Assembly: GCA_933207985.1 (NCBI GenBank)
Contig: OW240914.1
Span: 132,610,297-132,674,296 of the forward strand
Origin: Pelobates cultripes
Lineage: Eukaryota > Chordata > Amphibia > Anura > Pelobatidae
Length of the DNA: 64,000 bases
Reading direction: 5' to 3'
Positions 21,285 through 33,883 of the stretch are shown one piece after another (the first letter of the stretch is position 1; every line of letters begins with the position of its first letter). A program made the translations under genes and the position numbers. Under the pieces are notes generated by a model. The model searched no databases. It had not been told where the DNA came from and saw nothing but the letters and a program-made list of their open reading frames with translations.

Positions 21285-23136
21285 TGTAACAGAGCTCCCT
21301 GTTCCCTGGCTGGGTACCTCCACCAAAGGGCCGCTTCCTAGCTGGAACAGGGGACAAACAGCAGCACTTCTGCCCACAGTCGCCGTGGCTTGACTGGGAC
21401 ACTGGAACCACTCTCTCCTGGAGCCGAATGGAGAATTAGCTCTCGTCCTTATAAGGACTTTCCCCGTTGAATCCCCTGCAAGCTGGAACAGCAGACACAG
21501 GAGTAAATCTTTGTTCCCTCCAGTAACAGGACGACACACGGTTTTGGAGTGTAAGCTGAAATAGCAGTTTAATATGAACACTGTCATGATTCCGGAACCT
21601 AACACGCTAACAGGTCACAGAGAGGAAGGGTGCTATACCGGTCCTTAGAGTGGCCAGGCTAAGCACACTAAGAATGGTCAGGAGACAAGCCAAGAAAAGG
21701 GAGCCAGAAAACGGGAGAACGAGAAACAAGCCGAGGTTAAAGGAGTGGAGAAGACAGGATAAACGGAATAAGGAGCCAAATAATCGGTAACCAGAGAGCA
21801 AGACGAGAACACTACGCTACAGGTATCACAAGACCACAACAGGGCACTGAGGGACCGGAAAGGTAAGTATAAATACCCTAGGTTTAATTCTGATAGGATA
21901 ACTTCCAATCAGAATTAACAATCACACGTGGGGGATATCTATACCTCTCACTGTGACTGAGGTACTGTTTCTTTAACGCCGGGTCACTCACGTGACCCAG
22001 GCGTTTGCATAATTTAGTGTCCTCCCAGCGTGCAGTGTTGTACATGCTGCCGCTGGGGGGCGTGGAGGACGCGAGCGGCAGAGAGGAGACGCCGCTCGCC
22101 GACGGGTGAGACGAGGGGAGACCGCAGGCGGCGATGGACTGAGGGTGAGTGCTGCCAGTGGCGTGCAGCCTCCCCTCCAAGCCGCCCGCGGATCCCTGAC
22201 AGACACACTGCCTTTTAAACAAGTTTCCCAACAAGGTTGACGCCCAGGTGGACCTTGTTGGGCACAAGACACAAAGTATTCAAGCCAATCAAACAATGTA
22301 ACAATAAAAGACACTCCCTCACACAGTACACAGTCCCTTCCCTCTGCTTGTGATACAATTAAGGTAGATAATATAATAACTTAATTATCACTAGACAGAA
22401 AAAACTGTTTTTTTTATAAAGTCTAATAATTACCCCAAAATACAACATAAAAGTCCCATCCCCTGATAGCCCTGATCTGGGTGAACAACATATCCAAAAA
22501 TCACCCAGATTAGAGCAGGGGTTCAGGGACATCCTGAAAGTCTCTTTTGACCAACCGCACGCATGGTTTTATACCCAAAACTGATCCAGAGAATCAGGGC
22601 TTGCGGCCAGTCTAGTTCGGTAGTTTGCAAATGAACAAACTACCGAACAGAGTCAATAGTCTTACCCTGGAGCTGGTTCCCTTCATTCAGACGAATGATC
22701 TTACCGAACAGTGACCTTCTAAGCTGAATAGAAACGAACGCAGGTGAGGATGGAAGTTCAGCGGTGTTCGGGAGTTTCTGTATCCGATTTCAGTTCCATG
22801 AGATTCATGCCCAAACACCGCTGCCTGCATTCATGCAAACAAGATGGCCGCACCTTGTGGTTGTTCATAGGAATCGCGGCCACCCAGACGAACAATTAGA
22901 ACACTGCGGTGAGAAACGTTCCAAGTTGTTTATAGGTGTTAACAAGCTCCAGGGAGGTCTCTGTTCATGCAGTTGTTCAGTAAACGAACCATATATTCCC
23001 AATTGCACGAACAGAGCCTGTTTGAAGTATATTAGCCAGTTCTATTGCAGGGGCCATAGTCACAGGGTAAAAGGCTGGCAAATAGTCCCCTCCAAGAACT
23101 TGTGGCAAACTCACTTGAAAAGGGGAGTTTGTCACA
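21285..23136 (-). mobile_element. Solo LTR shared by copies A and B (LTR-1)
   Basis: On the plus strand it begins tgtaacagagctccctg and ends ggggagtttgtcaca, that is TG...CA ends, flanked by the 5-base direct repeat gtgac (21280-21284 and 23137-23141). About 1.23 kb remain after removing the nested LTR at 21582-22201. No internal coding region is seen, so this is a solo LTR left by recombination. Inside are cttccctctgcttgtgatacaat and a hairpin (cccaacaaggt / accttgttggg, 22228-22262). It is related to the LTR at 36574-44568. Copy C has the unoccupied site. Confidence 0.8.
21582..22201 (-). mobile_element. Solo LTR private to copy A (LTR-2)
   Basis: 620 bases beginning tgtcatgattccggaacc and ending gcggatccctgaca on the plus strand. 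The flanks are aacac on the left and gacac on the right; the empty site in copy B reads ggcacactgc, so the target was a 5-base racac/rrcac word with one later change. It lies inside LTR-1. It is absent from copy B, so it inserted after the duplication. Five-base duplications and TGTCA...TGACA ends fit a Ty3/gypsy-like LTR; class is inference. Confidence 0.8.
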
Positions 23137-24955
23137 GTGACATTGATAGGTAGTCAGGTTAGATGACAGGAAAAGAGAAAGTTTTAGAAAGTTTAGAAAG
23201 CAGGCCTGGATGTAAGATAAATTGGTGGATGGCTGTCCAAAAGACTTGTAGGTTCATGCAGTGCATCCACACCTGTAAAGTGGAGCCCTCTGCAAAACCA
23301 CAGCACCATCATGTGGAAGAGGTATGTGGAAGAGGTATGAGGAAACATATTTTTCAATCTGCTTGGTACCATGTACCATTAATATTATATTTTATAGTGT
23401 TTTTCCTGAAGTGTAGATTATTTTAGTACTTTTTGGGGGGCAATTTAAAGATAGATTCCCAATGTTCATAGTTTATTTCACAGTTTATACCAGATTTTCA
23501 TTATTTTGCTGCGTTGGAATCTGAGAAAGGGATGTGATCTGAAATCAGTTTGCATTACATGGAGATCGGTTTAGATGAAGGAGGTAAAGTTTTATTATTG
23601 CATAGTTGTTTCAAGCCATTATCGTAGCCTCAAGGTGGTATGGCCCATGTCCAAATTACAGTGTCATCTAAGAAATTATCATATTTATAGGTATGAGCAG
23701 TATGAGTAAGGGGTAAGACTATATCTAGTTGCTAATGCATCATAATCTAGGAATTCTGTTAGGTGAAATAAATGGTACAGGTGTGTTACACCATTATTAA
23801 ACCAGGGTTTATAGTTAAAGGAATACTATAGTGTCAGGAATACAAAGCTGAATTCCTGGCAAAATAGCTCCCGCTGCCTACTCCCTCCCTTTTTGCACGC
23901 CCCCCCCCCCCACCTCCCTCCGCCCAGTTGAATAAAGGGTTAAAAACCTTTTATTTACTCACCTTTTTATAGCGCCAATGTCCCTCGGCCCTGGATCCAT
24001 AGCTCGCCGACCCCCCTCTCTTATCTACTCACCTTTTCATAGCGGTGAGTGGGCGCTAATGAGCTTGTGCGGCAAATGCTGCGCGTGCATTAAACATCCC
24101 CATAGGAAAGCATTGAAAGCATTTCCTATGGGGTAAAATCTGACGCTGGAGGTCCTCATGCAGAGCGTGAGGAAAACCAGCATCAGACACCTGACCAAAG
24201 GTCCATTTCAATTCAGGAAGACCTCTAGTGGCTGTCTGGTAGACAGCAACTGAGGGCAGGCTAAGAGCTGCAATGTAAATATTGCGTATCTCTGATAATT
24301 CAATAGGAATTGGAGCCAAGTATACCAACACCTTCAAAATTGGGCATAACCCCTAAATAGTGAACTAACTAAAAAAAAAGAAAAGAAAAAAAAAGAACAA
24401 TCAGGGGTTTGGAAAAGGAGTATATGGTTAAAGATATCAACCCCAGAAAGACTACTAGGACCTAAATATTTGCTAACTACATCCCAAGAGTAAAAAAAAA
24501 CTTAACTTTTATTGGTATTGATAAAAACTAAGTAAATAAATACAAGCAAAAAAAAACAAAAAATGATATACCTACAGAACCAATAACATAATGTAAAAAA
24601 ATATCCTTGATATTATTGTGATATACACTGCCTGTATAATGAAATAATAATCAAAGTAGCAATACAAAGAAACAGAGAAGTGATGAGGTGAGGAAAAGTT
24701 TCACTTCATTAATAAGCAAGAGTAGCAACAGGGTAGTATACACGGTACAGACTTTGGCTCACAGTCTGGCCTAACACTCTGACAGCTGATAAACAATGAC
24801 CTAGGTAAACTAAACTAATTTCGAACTATACCTATATGAGGGAAGGGAGAAAATATCTATGCTTGCCACTTGTGGCACCCCCAGTCTACACTCCTCCCCT
24901 CCTGAAATAAAAAAGTGGGCAGTAGTCTTAAAAGGTACATAGCAGCTGTAGAGGG
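23137..24955. other. Non-coding right part of copy A with a TTAA-type MITE
   Basis: Shared with 31724-35107. At 23815 a MITE begins (ttaaaggaatactatagtg, a TTAA/T2-like end). It runs through caccttttatagcgcc words and a hairpin (ataggaaagcattg / caatgctttcctat type, 24103-24140) to about 24360; its right TTAA end was not found. A-rich runs follow, then the attggtattgataaaaac block that ends the duplication unit. Confidence 0.55.
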
Positions 24956-25439
24956 GGAGGGGGGCATTTTTTCAACTTTTTAAAAAATATATTAAATTTT
25001 TTACAATTTTGTTTTAGTCCCCATCCCTGCTTCTTACCTAGGCAAGGGAGGGGGATATGGCATTCCCTAGGGGGTCCACGGCAGTCCTGGGGGGCCCAGC
25101 ACATGCTTACTTACCTTCCCAGCAGCCCCCTTCAGCTCCCCTGTCTAACTCTCATGGCCTGTGTGCTGTGCGGAGCGTTGCCATGGTAACCCAAGGCAAC
25201 GCTCTGACGGCCGCTGGCTCGCGAGATTTAACAGTGGAGGTAAAGGGAGCTGCTGGAAGGTAAGTAAGAGTGTGCTGGGCCCACAGGGCCGCCACGGGCC
25301 CCCCAATACCCTGATTGCTGTCATGGTCTGCATTATCAGCAATATTGGTATCCTTATTGGCCGATACCGATATTGCTGAAAATACAGAATATCGGCCGAT
25401 AATATCGGCCAGACCGATAATCAGTGGATCCCCAGTTCT

Positions 25440-26720
25440 TTTCTAAATAAACCTACATTTCTTTGAAAACTGAAATTTGTATGTTTTTGTGGCCCACATA
25501 AATGTAAACCTTGTTTATTTGGCCCCTCTTAACCTTTGAATTTGACATGCTTGGCTTAAAGGATTCCTCCTATATCATGGAAGAAGTTCCGGCTACAAAG
25601 ATCAGCTGGTAGGTACATGATTTTGTTAGCCTGCTCTTTTGACATGGACCTGGAATGAAATCCAACAAAATGTACAAGCGTGTGCTGGTGGCCACATTCC
25701 TGGGAACATGAGACTTGGGACTCTGACTGTTCCTGCCACTTAGTGGCACAATGTTCTACTTCCTTCCTGCTCTGCAGGGTGAAGGTAGTAGGTGGGCAAA
25801 TGGTTAGGATAGTGTATGTGTTATGGGTAGTGCAGGTTAATCACGAAGACATTTGCTGGGAATTAAAAGTGAATTTAAAACTGTAGGTAAATTCTGTTTT
25901 CAGTTTGTCTATATAGGTAAAATCTTTTTTCAGTTTCTCTATATTTGTCTTAAACATTTGATTTACGTTCACTTTTAATTCCCAGCAATTCTCACTTTAG
26001 TGAATAACCCTGTAAGTATTAAAATAGGTTAAGGGTTAGTGTATGTTTTATGGTATGTAGTGAGTAAAGGTTAGTATTAAGGTATTGTAGGGGATACTGA
26101 GTAGTGTTAGTGAAATCTAGTGTAAATATTAATGGATTGAAAGTATGAATTTGTCTGTTAGGGCAGCACTGGGATGTACTGTATAACTCAGGTATTCATG
26201 GTAAGTGAGGTTTACAATTCCAGGGAGCTGCACTTGGAAATGTAACCCCCACTTTCATCAGGTGGCTTGAACACATATCTTCTGGTTCTAACAGTGGTTA
26301 CAGCCACACAGAGTTCATCTACATAGTGATTAACAATGTTTATTCCCTCTTTATTATGGGGAGAAATTCCATGGATGATGTCAACATCTATGCAGTATGG
26401 AATTATTAAACATGAGTTTCTTGTTGAAATAATGACTTACATACAATTAAATGTTTTTCTGGAAAGTTTTATTTGAGAAACCACTGAATATCTCTACATA
26501 TCCCTTACTTATGGAAAATAGATAATGTACACAATAAATATAGAGGTCAGAGTGACTTTTATAATAATAATAAATTCACAGCAAATACACTCATTTACGA
26601 TTGGATTCTTTAATCAGGATACGACTTCAGGAGACTATTTGCAGTTCACTTATTTTATTCTTGTTTAGCAATTTGTTAATTTTATAAGAGTGCATTGTAC
26701 AGTATTATCAAGTAGTACAA
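25440..26720. other. Non-coding part of copy B
   Basis: Counterpart of 16960-18170. Small differences include an extra ttcctgccacttagtggcac segment near 25731-25775. No coding exon recognised. Confidence 0.5.
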
Positions 26721-26730
26721 AGTAACAAAG

Positions 26731-27240
26731 AGGCGACTCAACACCTTATTGCACGAGCCTGGAAGATTCAAATATTCCCAAAATCCAGAAAATATAATCT
26801 GAGATGGATGAGCAGAGGCTTTATGAAGGTTGCTTTACTAACACATATTATCCTACTCAAAGTGCTATAGCAGCATGGGATATTTGGGGCAAGTGGAGAT
26901 TGGTAAACCCTATATAGAGGGTGAAGCAATAATGTATTATAAAGTTCATATTATACTGTCTTAATATATGATGATTTCTGAGTATGTTAATATTAATTAA
27001 GTCTCATTCAAAGAAACTATTTAGTTATATGGGAACTTGTGACTTATGAGTGCTTATGAGGATATACTTGGGTATTGTGTATTACTATGGTCAACTAAGT
27101 TTTTATGTTTCTTCTAATTGATGGGAGGCACTTGGATGTTACCCCTTCCCACTGCCCCCCATTTTGCCTTCTGTATCCCCACCCCCCCATCCTTATGTTT
27201 TCTATAAACAGAATATAAATTGTCAAATTACAAAAAAAAA
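26731..27240 (+). mobile_element. 5'-truncated L1-like insertion, private to copy B
   Basis: 510 bases ending in a pure A run (27232-27240) and flanked by agtaacaaag (26721-26730) and agtaataaag (27241-27250), a 10-base target duplication with one change. Copy A has the empty site (caaagtaataaagac at 18175). The left part reads weakly like an L1 ORF2 C-terminus, and the right part (ccccacccccccatcc) like an L1 3' untranslated region. This is a typical target-primed, 5'-truncated insert. Confidence 0.8.
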
Positions 27241-27749
27241 AGTAATAAAGACATGTAATAGAACATAAATACAATATAACGTGGTTAGAAGCAGAACTGT
27301 ATCCATCTGAGGTATTGTATGTATCAGGTTCTGAAAAGAAAAGCATTGGATACATGATTGTCTATTCATGACCAATTCTACAAAAACATTTGAGTTTGTG
27401 AAGAAGTACAAATAAACAGTCTAACCTAAAAATAAATTCAGATTACATTTGAATAACATGTGTTTTAAAGTAGTGTCACAGCATGATTATATATATGTAT
27501 TTTATAAAGTCACATCAAAGTGGACAAAGTTTTACATTTAGCAATCCCTAAGAGATGGGATGGGAAATAGTCAGTAAGGTACATGTGAAGGGCCAGGTCA
27601 AGATAGGATATTCCTGTCCATCACCAGAGCTGTGCCACCGTTAAATGGGTATTGGAAATTCAAAGAGCCAGGGGTCCCAAATTTTATTGAAATGCTTCAT
27701 AGTGTCATTTAAAAGCAGCATTTAATTTTTAACATATTTAATTTTTTTT

Positions 27750-28679
27750 TCAGTTTTTATCTGTATGCCTGTATTCCACAATCCTATTCAGAGCCTTCTT
27801 AACCTCTTTATTCCTTAAACTGTAGACAAAAGGATTTACCATGGGAGTTACAACTGTATACAGAACAGAGAATATTGGATCCTGTTTTTCTGAATGATCC
27901 AAGGAGGGTCTCATGTACATCCATAGAACTGTACCATAGAACATGATAATGACGATGAAATGTGAGGTACATGTGGAAAAGCTTTTCATCCTACCATTTT
28001 TAGATCGAATATATAAAAGACTTGAGATTATTTTTGTATAAGATGCTACAATTAGCAAAAATGGAAATAGTCCAAAAACCAGTGCCTCTCCAAAAATAAC
28101 AATGTGGAATTTCACCTCGGTATGTGATATTTTTGCAACAGCTTTAACATCACAAAAGAAATTATTTATCTTATTTGAAAAGAAAGATAATTTTATAGCA
28201 AAAGTTATAAAAAAACTTGCATTCATGCATGCAAATATCCAGGTGCTTGAAAGGAACAGGATACATTTTTTCACAGTCATAATAAAAGTATAATGTAAAG
28301 GATAACATATAGCAACATAACGATCATATGCCATGATGGACAGCAAAAGAACCTCTGTTCCAGCCATAAATATGAAAAAGTACATTTGGATAAAGCAATG
28401 TATGAAGGATATAGAGTTGTTTCCAGTTAACAAAATATCAAGCAGTTTAGATAGAGTGATAGTAGTAACAAAAGCATCTGCACATGACAGATTACAGAGA
28501 AAGATGTACATTGGAGTCTGTAAGTGAGCATCAATAAATATTACTGTAATAATAACAACATTTCCTAACACAGCAATCAAGTACATTGAGAAAAAGCCAG
28601 CAAACAGAAATGGTTGTGTCTCTCCTTTATTGAAAAATGCTAAAATATACAAGTTCTTAAAGGTTGTTTGGTTATCCAT
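27750..28679 (-). CDS. Olfactory receptor, copy B (309 aa, intact)
   Basis: The tandem paralogue of the receptor at 18691-19620, same length, fully open. All family marks are kept: NQT at residue 3, GN at 39-40, PMYIFLCNLSCADA, MAYDRYVAICYPLHY, KSFSTCTSHF and PMVNPFVYSLRNKEVKKAL. Differences from copy A (A to B): V51A, H54Q, S70F, F71V, G106A, E177D, V254M, E265K. Several lie in or near TM2, TM3 and the extracellular loops, where ligand contacts can occur. It is expected to be a sensory neuron odorant receptor with unknown ligand. Splice acceptor (28695-28696), 5' exon and the TAATG uORF are conserved, so it should be expressed in the same way as copy A. Confidence 0.96.
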   Translation of the reverse strand: MDNQTTFKNLYILAFFNKGETQPFLFAGFFSMYLIAVLGNVVIITVIFIDAHLQTPMYIFLCNLSCADAFVTTITLSKLLDILLTGNNSISFIHCFIQMYFFIFMAGTEVLLLSIMAYDRYVAICYPLHYTFIMTVKKCILFLSSTWIFACMNASFFITFAIKLSFFSNKINNFFCDVKAVAKISHTEVKFHIVIFGEALVFGLFPFLLIVASYTKIISSLLYIRSKNGRMKSFSTCTSHFIVIIMFYGTVLWMYMRPSLDHSEKQDPIFSVLYTVVTPMVNPFVYSLRNKEVKKALNRIVEYRHTDKN

Positions 28680-28693
28680 TAGTCTGTTGCCAT
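28679..28693 (-). promoter_or_regulatory. Four-codon upstream ORF overlapping the start (copy B)
   Basis: ATGGCAACAGACTAATG on the minus strand: M-A-T-D-stop, with the stop overlapping the receptor start as TAATG. Compared with copy A one codon changed (GCC to GAC), while length, stop and overlap are kept. Confidence 0.6.
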
Positions 28694-29630
28694 TCTACAA
28701 GTGAAAAATACAGATGAAAAGATGAGAGATCCTGGAATATTTGTTAAAAAATAATGTATAAAGATTAAATTCTACTACTAATCTTAAATTAGAAAAGCTA
28801 AGCAGCAAGTTAACAATATCCCTACATTAGTATATACTGCATTACAAACCATTCATAACAAGACATTTGATGTTTTAAGCAAATTATTTATAGAAATGTT
28901 ACTTATTTTATTGTAATTAAATGCTTTAAATATATCAGCAGAGGTTTAAACATTGCTGTATCTCCCATGAAACTGCCTTATTTACACACTTTGAGTGCAT
29001 GTACAATCTTGGTGTTTCTAGTACTGACCTCGGTCTAACCAGTCTCAGGCCCAGCTAAGCACCTTGTTTGTGCAGGGAGTGCAGGGGACCCCTTGTTCCT
29101 ACAGTGCTATATAATCTGTCTGTCTGTCTATCTATCTATCAATTTACCCATAAAAAGGAAGAATGAGCAGCTATGCAATCCATACTGGATTCTAAGATTG
29201 CTGACAATCCTTCAGACACACATTTTAAAACAAAACCTAGTGCCATGTTTGGACAATGAAATCTGTCTTAAAATTTATGAAGTTAACTCCTGCCCTCCTT
29301 AAATGAAATAATTGTAAAAGGATCAGAGTGCTTGGTCCCAAATTTTGTATCCACACCGGAACCTTTTACTAAGTAAATATAATATTTGTGCAAAAGGAAA
29401 TCTGTTGTGGAACATTTAAACAGGTGGTACATTTTAGTTCAGTTTGGTTGTATTTATTCATCAACTGTAAACATAATTATTTTGGTAAATATTGTGAAAA
29501 CATAGCTATTTTATAATATTTGAAACCCTTCTCACTTCAAGCAATCAAGTTTTAAAATATGTTACACTACATTGTGCAAGCCCTATTTCACCCATTTTTC
29601 AATTCAGCTTTAAGAGAAAGTACAGCTTAC

Positions 29631-29675
29631 CTTTGGAGTGACGTGCAGAATATCCCAGCTTTTCTGTCTTTGGCT
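29631..29675 (-). other. 5' noncoding exon of olfactory receptor B
   Basis: A 45-base exon between the acceptor CTTCTTCAG and the donor GTAAGC, identical in layout to copy A, about 940 bases upstream of the coding-exon acceptor. Confidence 0.65.
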
Positions 29676-30315
29676 CTGAAGAAGAAACAAAGGAGTTTAT
29701 AAACACTACAAACTCTTGTCACTTTTAACCTCAGGTGAATATTCCTTTAAGTTCAAGTGAAATGTACATTAATGGCACTATCCTACTGTCCTGAGATTTG
29801 TTGGTAATCAAGAATTTAGTCTGCAAAACTTTATCGGCTTTTACTTTTAAAAGTAAATTTTATTTACATAATTATTCAGTAAAGTGTGAATTGCTGGGAA
29901 TTGAAAGCAGATTAAAGGTGCATTTTCCAATTTAGGCTAAATCAGCCATATTAAAAACTTTCAATTCTGTTGGCAGTTTGGATATTTTGTCCTTAAATTT
30001 GAAATTCAATATGAATTTACCTTGTATTCCTAGCAATTCTTAAATTAATGATTAATCTTGTAAGTAATACACTAACGATTTTACATACATTTCAGTAGTG
30101 CAGAACATGATGCAAAGAAGAATCAGGATGTATTTATAATAAAATCTCACCTAAATAATTTAACTGTATTTGGCAAACATTATATTTCTGCCCTGTCCTG
30201 GGTGCTCGCTATATATAAGTAGCTATATCGTCATCAATTAGCTTGTTAAACATCAAAATTAGGCAGAGTCAGATCAGATTCATACTGTCTACTGGGGGGC
30301 ACAGGTTGAAGCGAC

Positions 30316-31723
30316 TGCAACAGAGCTTCCTGTTCCCTGGCTGGGTACCTGCGCCAAACCGCTCCTTCCTGGAGCCAAATAGAGAATTAGCTCTAGTCCT
30401 ATCAAGGAATTTCCCAGTTGAATCCCCTGTTAGCTGGAACAGCAGACACAGGAGTAAATCTTCGTTCCCTCCAATAACAGGATGACACACAGTTTTGGAG
30501 TGTAAGCTGGAATACAAGTTTAATGTAGGCACACTGCATTTTATATATGCTTCCCAACAAGGTTGACGCCCAGGTGGACCTTGTTGGGCACAAGACACAA
30601 AGTATACAAGCTAATCAAAACAATGTAACAATGAACGACACTCCCACATACAGTACATGTGGCGAAACCGACCGCGCCACGTGTCCTTTTCAATGCTTTC
30701 CTATGGAGAGCTCTAATGCGCACGTGCGACATTGCCGTGCATGCGCATTACGTCTCCACGGCCAGTGGGCGGGATCAGTCTCGCTCCCCGGCCGACGTAC
30801 TGAAGAGGAGGAGCGACAACGACCCAAAATCACTGATGAGGGACATCGGCGGTGGTCTCAGGTAAGTGACTGAAGGGGTTCTCACCCCTTCAGCAACCGG
30901 GGATTGGGAGGTGGGAGGGAGAGGGGACCAGTCTTACTTGCACTGGAGAGTCCCTTTAAGGTAGATAATACAATAACTTAATTATCACTAGACAGAAAAA
31001 AATAATTTTTTTATAAAGTCTAACAAATACCCCAAAATACAACATAAAAGTCACATCCCCTGATAGCCCTGATCTGGGTGAACAACATATCCAAAAATCA
31101 CCCAGATTAGAGCAGGGGTTCAGGGAAATCCTGGAAGTCTCTTTTGACTAACTGCATGCATGGTTTCATACCCAAAACTGTTCTAGAGAATCAAGGCTTG
31201 CAGCCGGTCTAGTTTGCAAATGAACAAACTACCAAACTGAGTCAATAGTCTTACCCTGGAGCTTGTTCCTTTCATCCAGACGAATGATCTTACAGAACAG
31301 TGCCCTTCTAAGCTGAATAGAAATGAACGCAGGCGATGATGGAAGTTCAGCGGTGTTCGGGAGTTTCTGTATCCGATTTCAGTTCCATGAGATTCATGCC
31401 CAAACTCCTGCCTGCATTCATGCAAACAAAATGGCCACCACCTCATGGTTGTTCATAGGACTCACGGCCACTCAGACGAACAAGTAGAACACTGCGGTGA
31501 GAAACGTTCCAAGTTGTTAACAGGTGTTAACAAGCTCCAGGGTGGTCTCTGTCCGTGTGGTTGTTTGGTAAACAAACCATATAGTCCCAATTGCATGAAC
31601 AGAGCCTGTTTGAAGTATATTAGCCAGTTCTATTGCAGGGGCCCTAGTCACAGGGTAAAAGGCTGGCAATAGTCCCCTCCAAGAACTTGTGGCAAACTCA
31701 CTTGAAAAGGGGAGTTTGTCACA
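30316..31723 (-). mobile_element. Solo LTR-1, copy B
   Basis: Counterpart of 21285-23136. It begins tgcaacagagcttcctg (one change in the second dinucleotide) and ends ggggagtttgtcaca; flanks are gcgac (30311-30315) and gtgac (31724-31728). It has no nested LTR-2. Part of it (about 30 bases near 22340 of copy A) is replaced by a MITE remnant at 30660-30959, and an internal stretch near 30345 is shortened. Confidence 0.75.
30660..30959. mobile_element. TTAA-type MITE remnant, private to copy B
   Basis: The right end reads agagtccctttaa, matching the reversed ttaaagg end of T2-like MITEs. It stands exactly at the ttaa that is intact in copy A (acaattaaggtag). The left end and about 30 bases of LTR are missing, so a deletion followed insertion. 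It contains the tttcaatgctttcctatgg and gcgcattac words also seen in other frog MITEs here. Confidence 0.6.
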
Positions 31724-31728
31724 GTGAC

Positions 31729-32718
31729 ATTGATAGGTAGTCAGGTTAGATGACAGGAAAAGAGAAAGTTACTATAGTTTAGAAAGTAGGCCCAGATATA
31801 AGATAAATTGGTGGATGGCTGTCCAAAAGGCTTGTGGGTTCATGCAGTGCAACCACACATGTAAAGTGGTGAATGAAAAACCACAGCACCATCATGTGGA
31901 AGAGGTATGAGGAAACATATTTTTCAATCTGCTTGGTACCATGTATCATTAATATCATATTTTATAGTGTTTTTCCTGAAGTGTAGATGATTTTAGTACT
32001 TTTTTGGGCAAATTAAAGATAGATTCCCAATGTTCATAGGTTATTTCACAGTTTATACCAGATTTCCATTATTTTGCTGGGTTGGAATCTCAGAAAGGGA
32101 TGTCATTTTCAATCAATTTGCATTACATGGAGATCGGTTTACATGAAGGAGATAAAGTTTTATTATGACAGAGTTGTTCTAAGCCGTTATTGTAACTGCG
32201 AGGTGGTATGGCTCATGTCCGAATTACAGTGTCATCTAAGAACGTATCATATTTATACGTATGAGTAAGGGGTAAGACTAGTTGCCAATGCATCATAATC
32301 TAGGAATTCTGTTAGGTGAAATAAATGGTACAAGTGTGTTACACCATTATTAAATAGGGTTTATAGTTAAAGGAATACTATAGTGTCAAGAATACAAAGC
32401 TGTATTCATGGCACTATCGCTCCTCCTGCCTACTCCCTCCCTCGCCACAGCCCCCCTCCACCCGGTTGAATAAAGTGTTAAAAACCTTTTATTTACTCAC
32501 CTTTTCATAGTGCCAATGTCCCTCTGCAATTGGTCCTGGCTCCGCCCCCTCCAACAGCCTGCGGTGAGCGGGCGCTTATGAGTTTGTGCGGTAAATGCAG
32601 AGCGTGAGGACAACCAGCATCAGATACCCGACCATTAAAGATATCAATCCCAGAAAGATTGCTAGGACCTACATTTTTGCTAAATACATCCTAAGAGTTA
32701 AATAAAACTTAACTTTTA
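31729..32718. other. Non-coding stretch of copy B with a shortened MITE
   Basis: Matches 23142-24500 of copy A. The MITE starts at 32367 (ttaaaggaatactatagtg) and has lost the segment between aaatg and cagagcgtgagg (32590-32605) that copy A keeps, a deletion with a short repeated word at its ends. No gene. Confidence 0.55.
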
Positions 32719-32947
32719 GGGGCGTGGCCAATTGCCGAAAGAAACATACGCGAGTCTGTTGAGCGACAAGCGACAACAAAAAAGAGACTAAAAACCCGAT
32801 ACACGGCGCCCAACTACGGCCACACACACACCTCATACACAGAAGGCAATGGGGTGCAAAAATTAAAAATTCCATCCACCTGAAGCACCCAGAACGCCAG
32901 ATATATGGCTCTCATTTGCAAGGCCTAATCCACCGGCTCCTGCTAAA

Positions 32948-33883
32948 ATGGCGCCCACGGCACCCAATGAAAAGGAGGCCTCCGAGGACTCCCATTAGTA
33001 TATGGAGAGCCGTACCTCGTCCCCAGCAGATGCAGGGGCCCACTACCAGGACTCCGAATCCTAGCAACTAAGCGGGATATACGAGACCTTTTAGAGGAAA
33101 TGAGGGAAATATGGAAGGTCGACTTACTGAGCACTCAGAAAGAGGTGGGGAACCTCCAACAGCGGCTGACAGCAGTGGAGACAAGGGAAGGGGCAAGGGA
33201 GCTCCAAATACAGCACTCCCAAGACGCGATGCAGGCCCTCAACTTGAAGGTACAAAAGCTCACACAGACTTTACCCGACACTGGAGACACGGCACAGACA
33301 ACGGAATGTCCGCCTCCGAGAGATACCAGAGAGTATTGTAGAGGAAACCCTGCTGCCTTATATCCACTGCCTAATATCTGTAATGGGCATAAAAGGGGGC
33401 GCTGAACCTACCATGATAAATTCCGCATTCAAAATCTGAAAAGTGGCAACAGCTCCTAAGGACGCACCCAGAGACATTGTAGCTATCACAAAAGATGTGG
33501 CATCCCGCTCTGCCATTATGTCCCACTCCATATTCTTAGGTACAGTGAAAATGGAGGGCAGCGAAGTGGCTCTATATGGGGATATACCGTTCGCAGCGCT
33601 TGTGGAACGACGTCAGCTGGCACCAATAGCCAAACGGCTAAGGGACGCAGGTATCAGATATCGATGGGGTGCTGATGGATCCCTGGCAGTACCACAGGGA
33701 GACCAGACTTTTACTCTGTCCTCCGCAGATGACGAAACGTTATTTCTCTGGCGGCTGAACCTGCAGGAAAAAGACACAGAGATGTCCAGGGAAGAAGGGA
33801 ATCGCACACAGCGCCAGACCACGAGCAACCCAAAGCTGAAGAAAAGCTTACACGTGCCAACTTTACCAAAGAAGCACCTCTAG
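32948..33883 (+). pseudogene. L1 ORF1 (RNA-binding chaperone), broken
   Basis: The start at 32948 (MAPTAPNEKEASEDSH) meets a stop after 16 codons. A coiled-coil-like segment with heptads (LLSTQKEVGNLQQRLTAVE) is open at 33100-33405. A third open part, 33443-33883, resembles the ORF1 C-terminal domain (LRDAGIRYRWGADGSL is a family hallmark). At least two frame breaks or deletions separate the parts. In an active L1 this protein coats the element RNA as a trimer. Confidence 0.75.

Larger units (their letters stand above)
16315..24955. repeat. Segmental duplication, copy A (8.6 kb)
   Basis: This block aligns collinearly with 24956-35107. Anchors: gcccagcacatgcttactta (16606 and 25095), the olfactory receptor genes (18691 and 27750), the 5' exons (20601 and 29631), the LTR (21285 and 30316), and gatatcaaycccagaaaga (24434 and 32640). 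The junction is direct: 24943-24955 agcagctgtagag ends A, and B starts at once with the hAT-internal ggggcatttttt seen at 16319. Private to A is the solo LTR at 21582-22201. Confidence 0.92.

Noticed and set aside
21216..22314. Several overlapping open frames of 60-129 codons, some Pro/Arg-rich
   Set aside because: They lie inside two nested LTRs, overlap in several frames and match no family.
30547..30873. 108-codon open frame on the plus strand
   Set aside because: It runs across the LTR/MITE junction and is private to copy B; chance frame.
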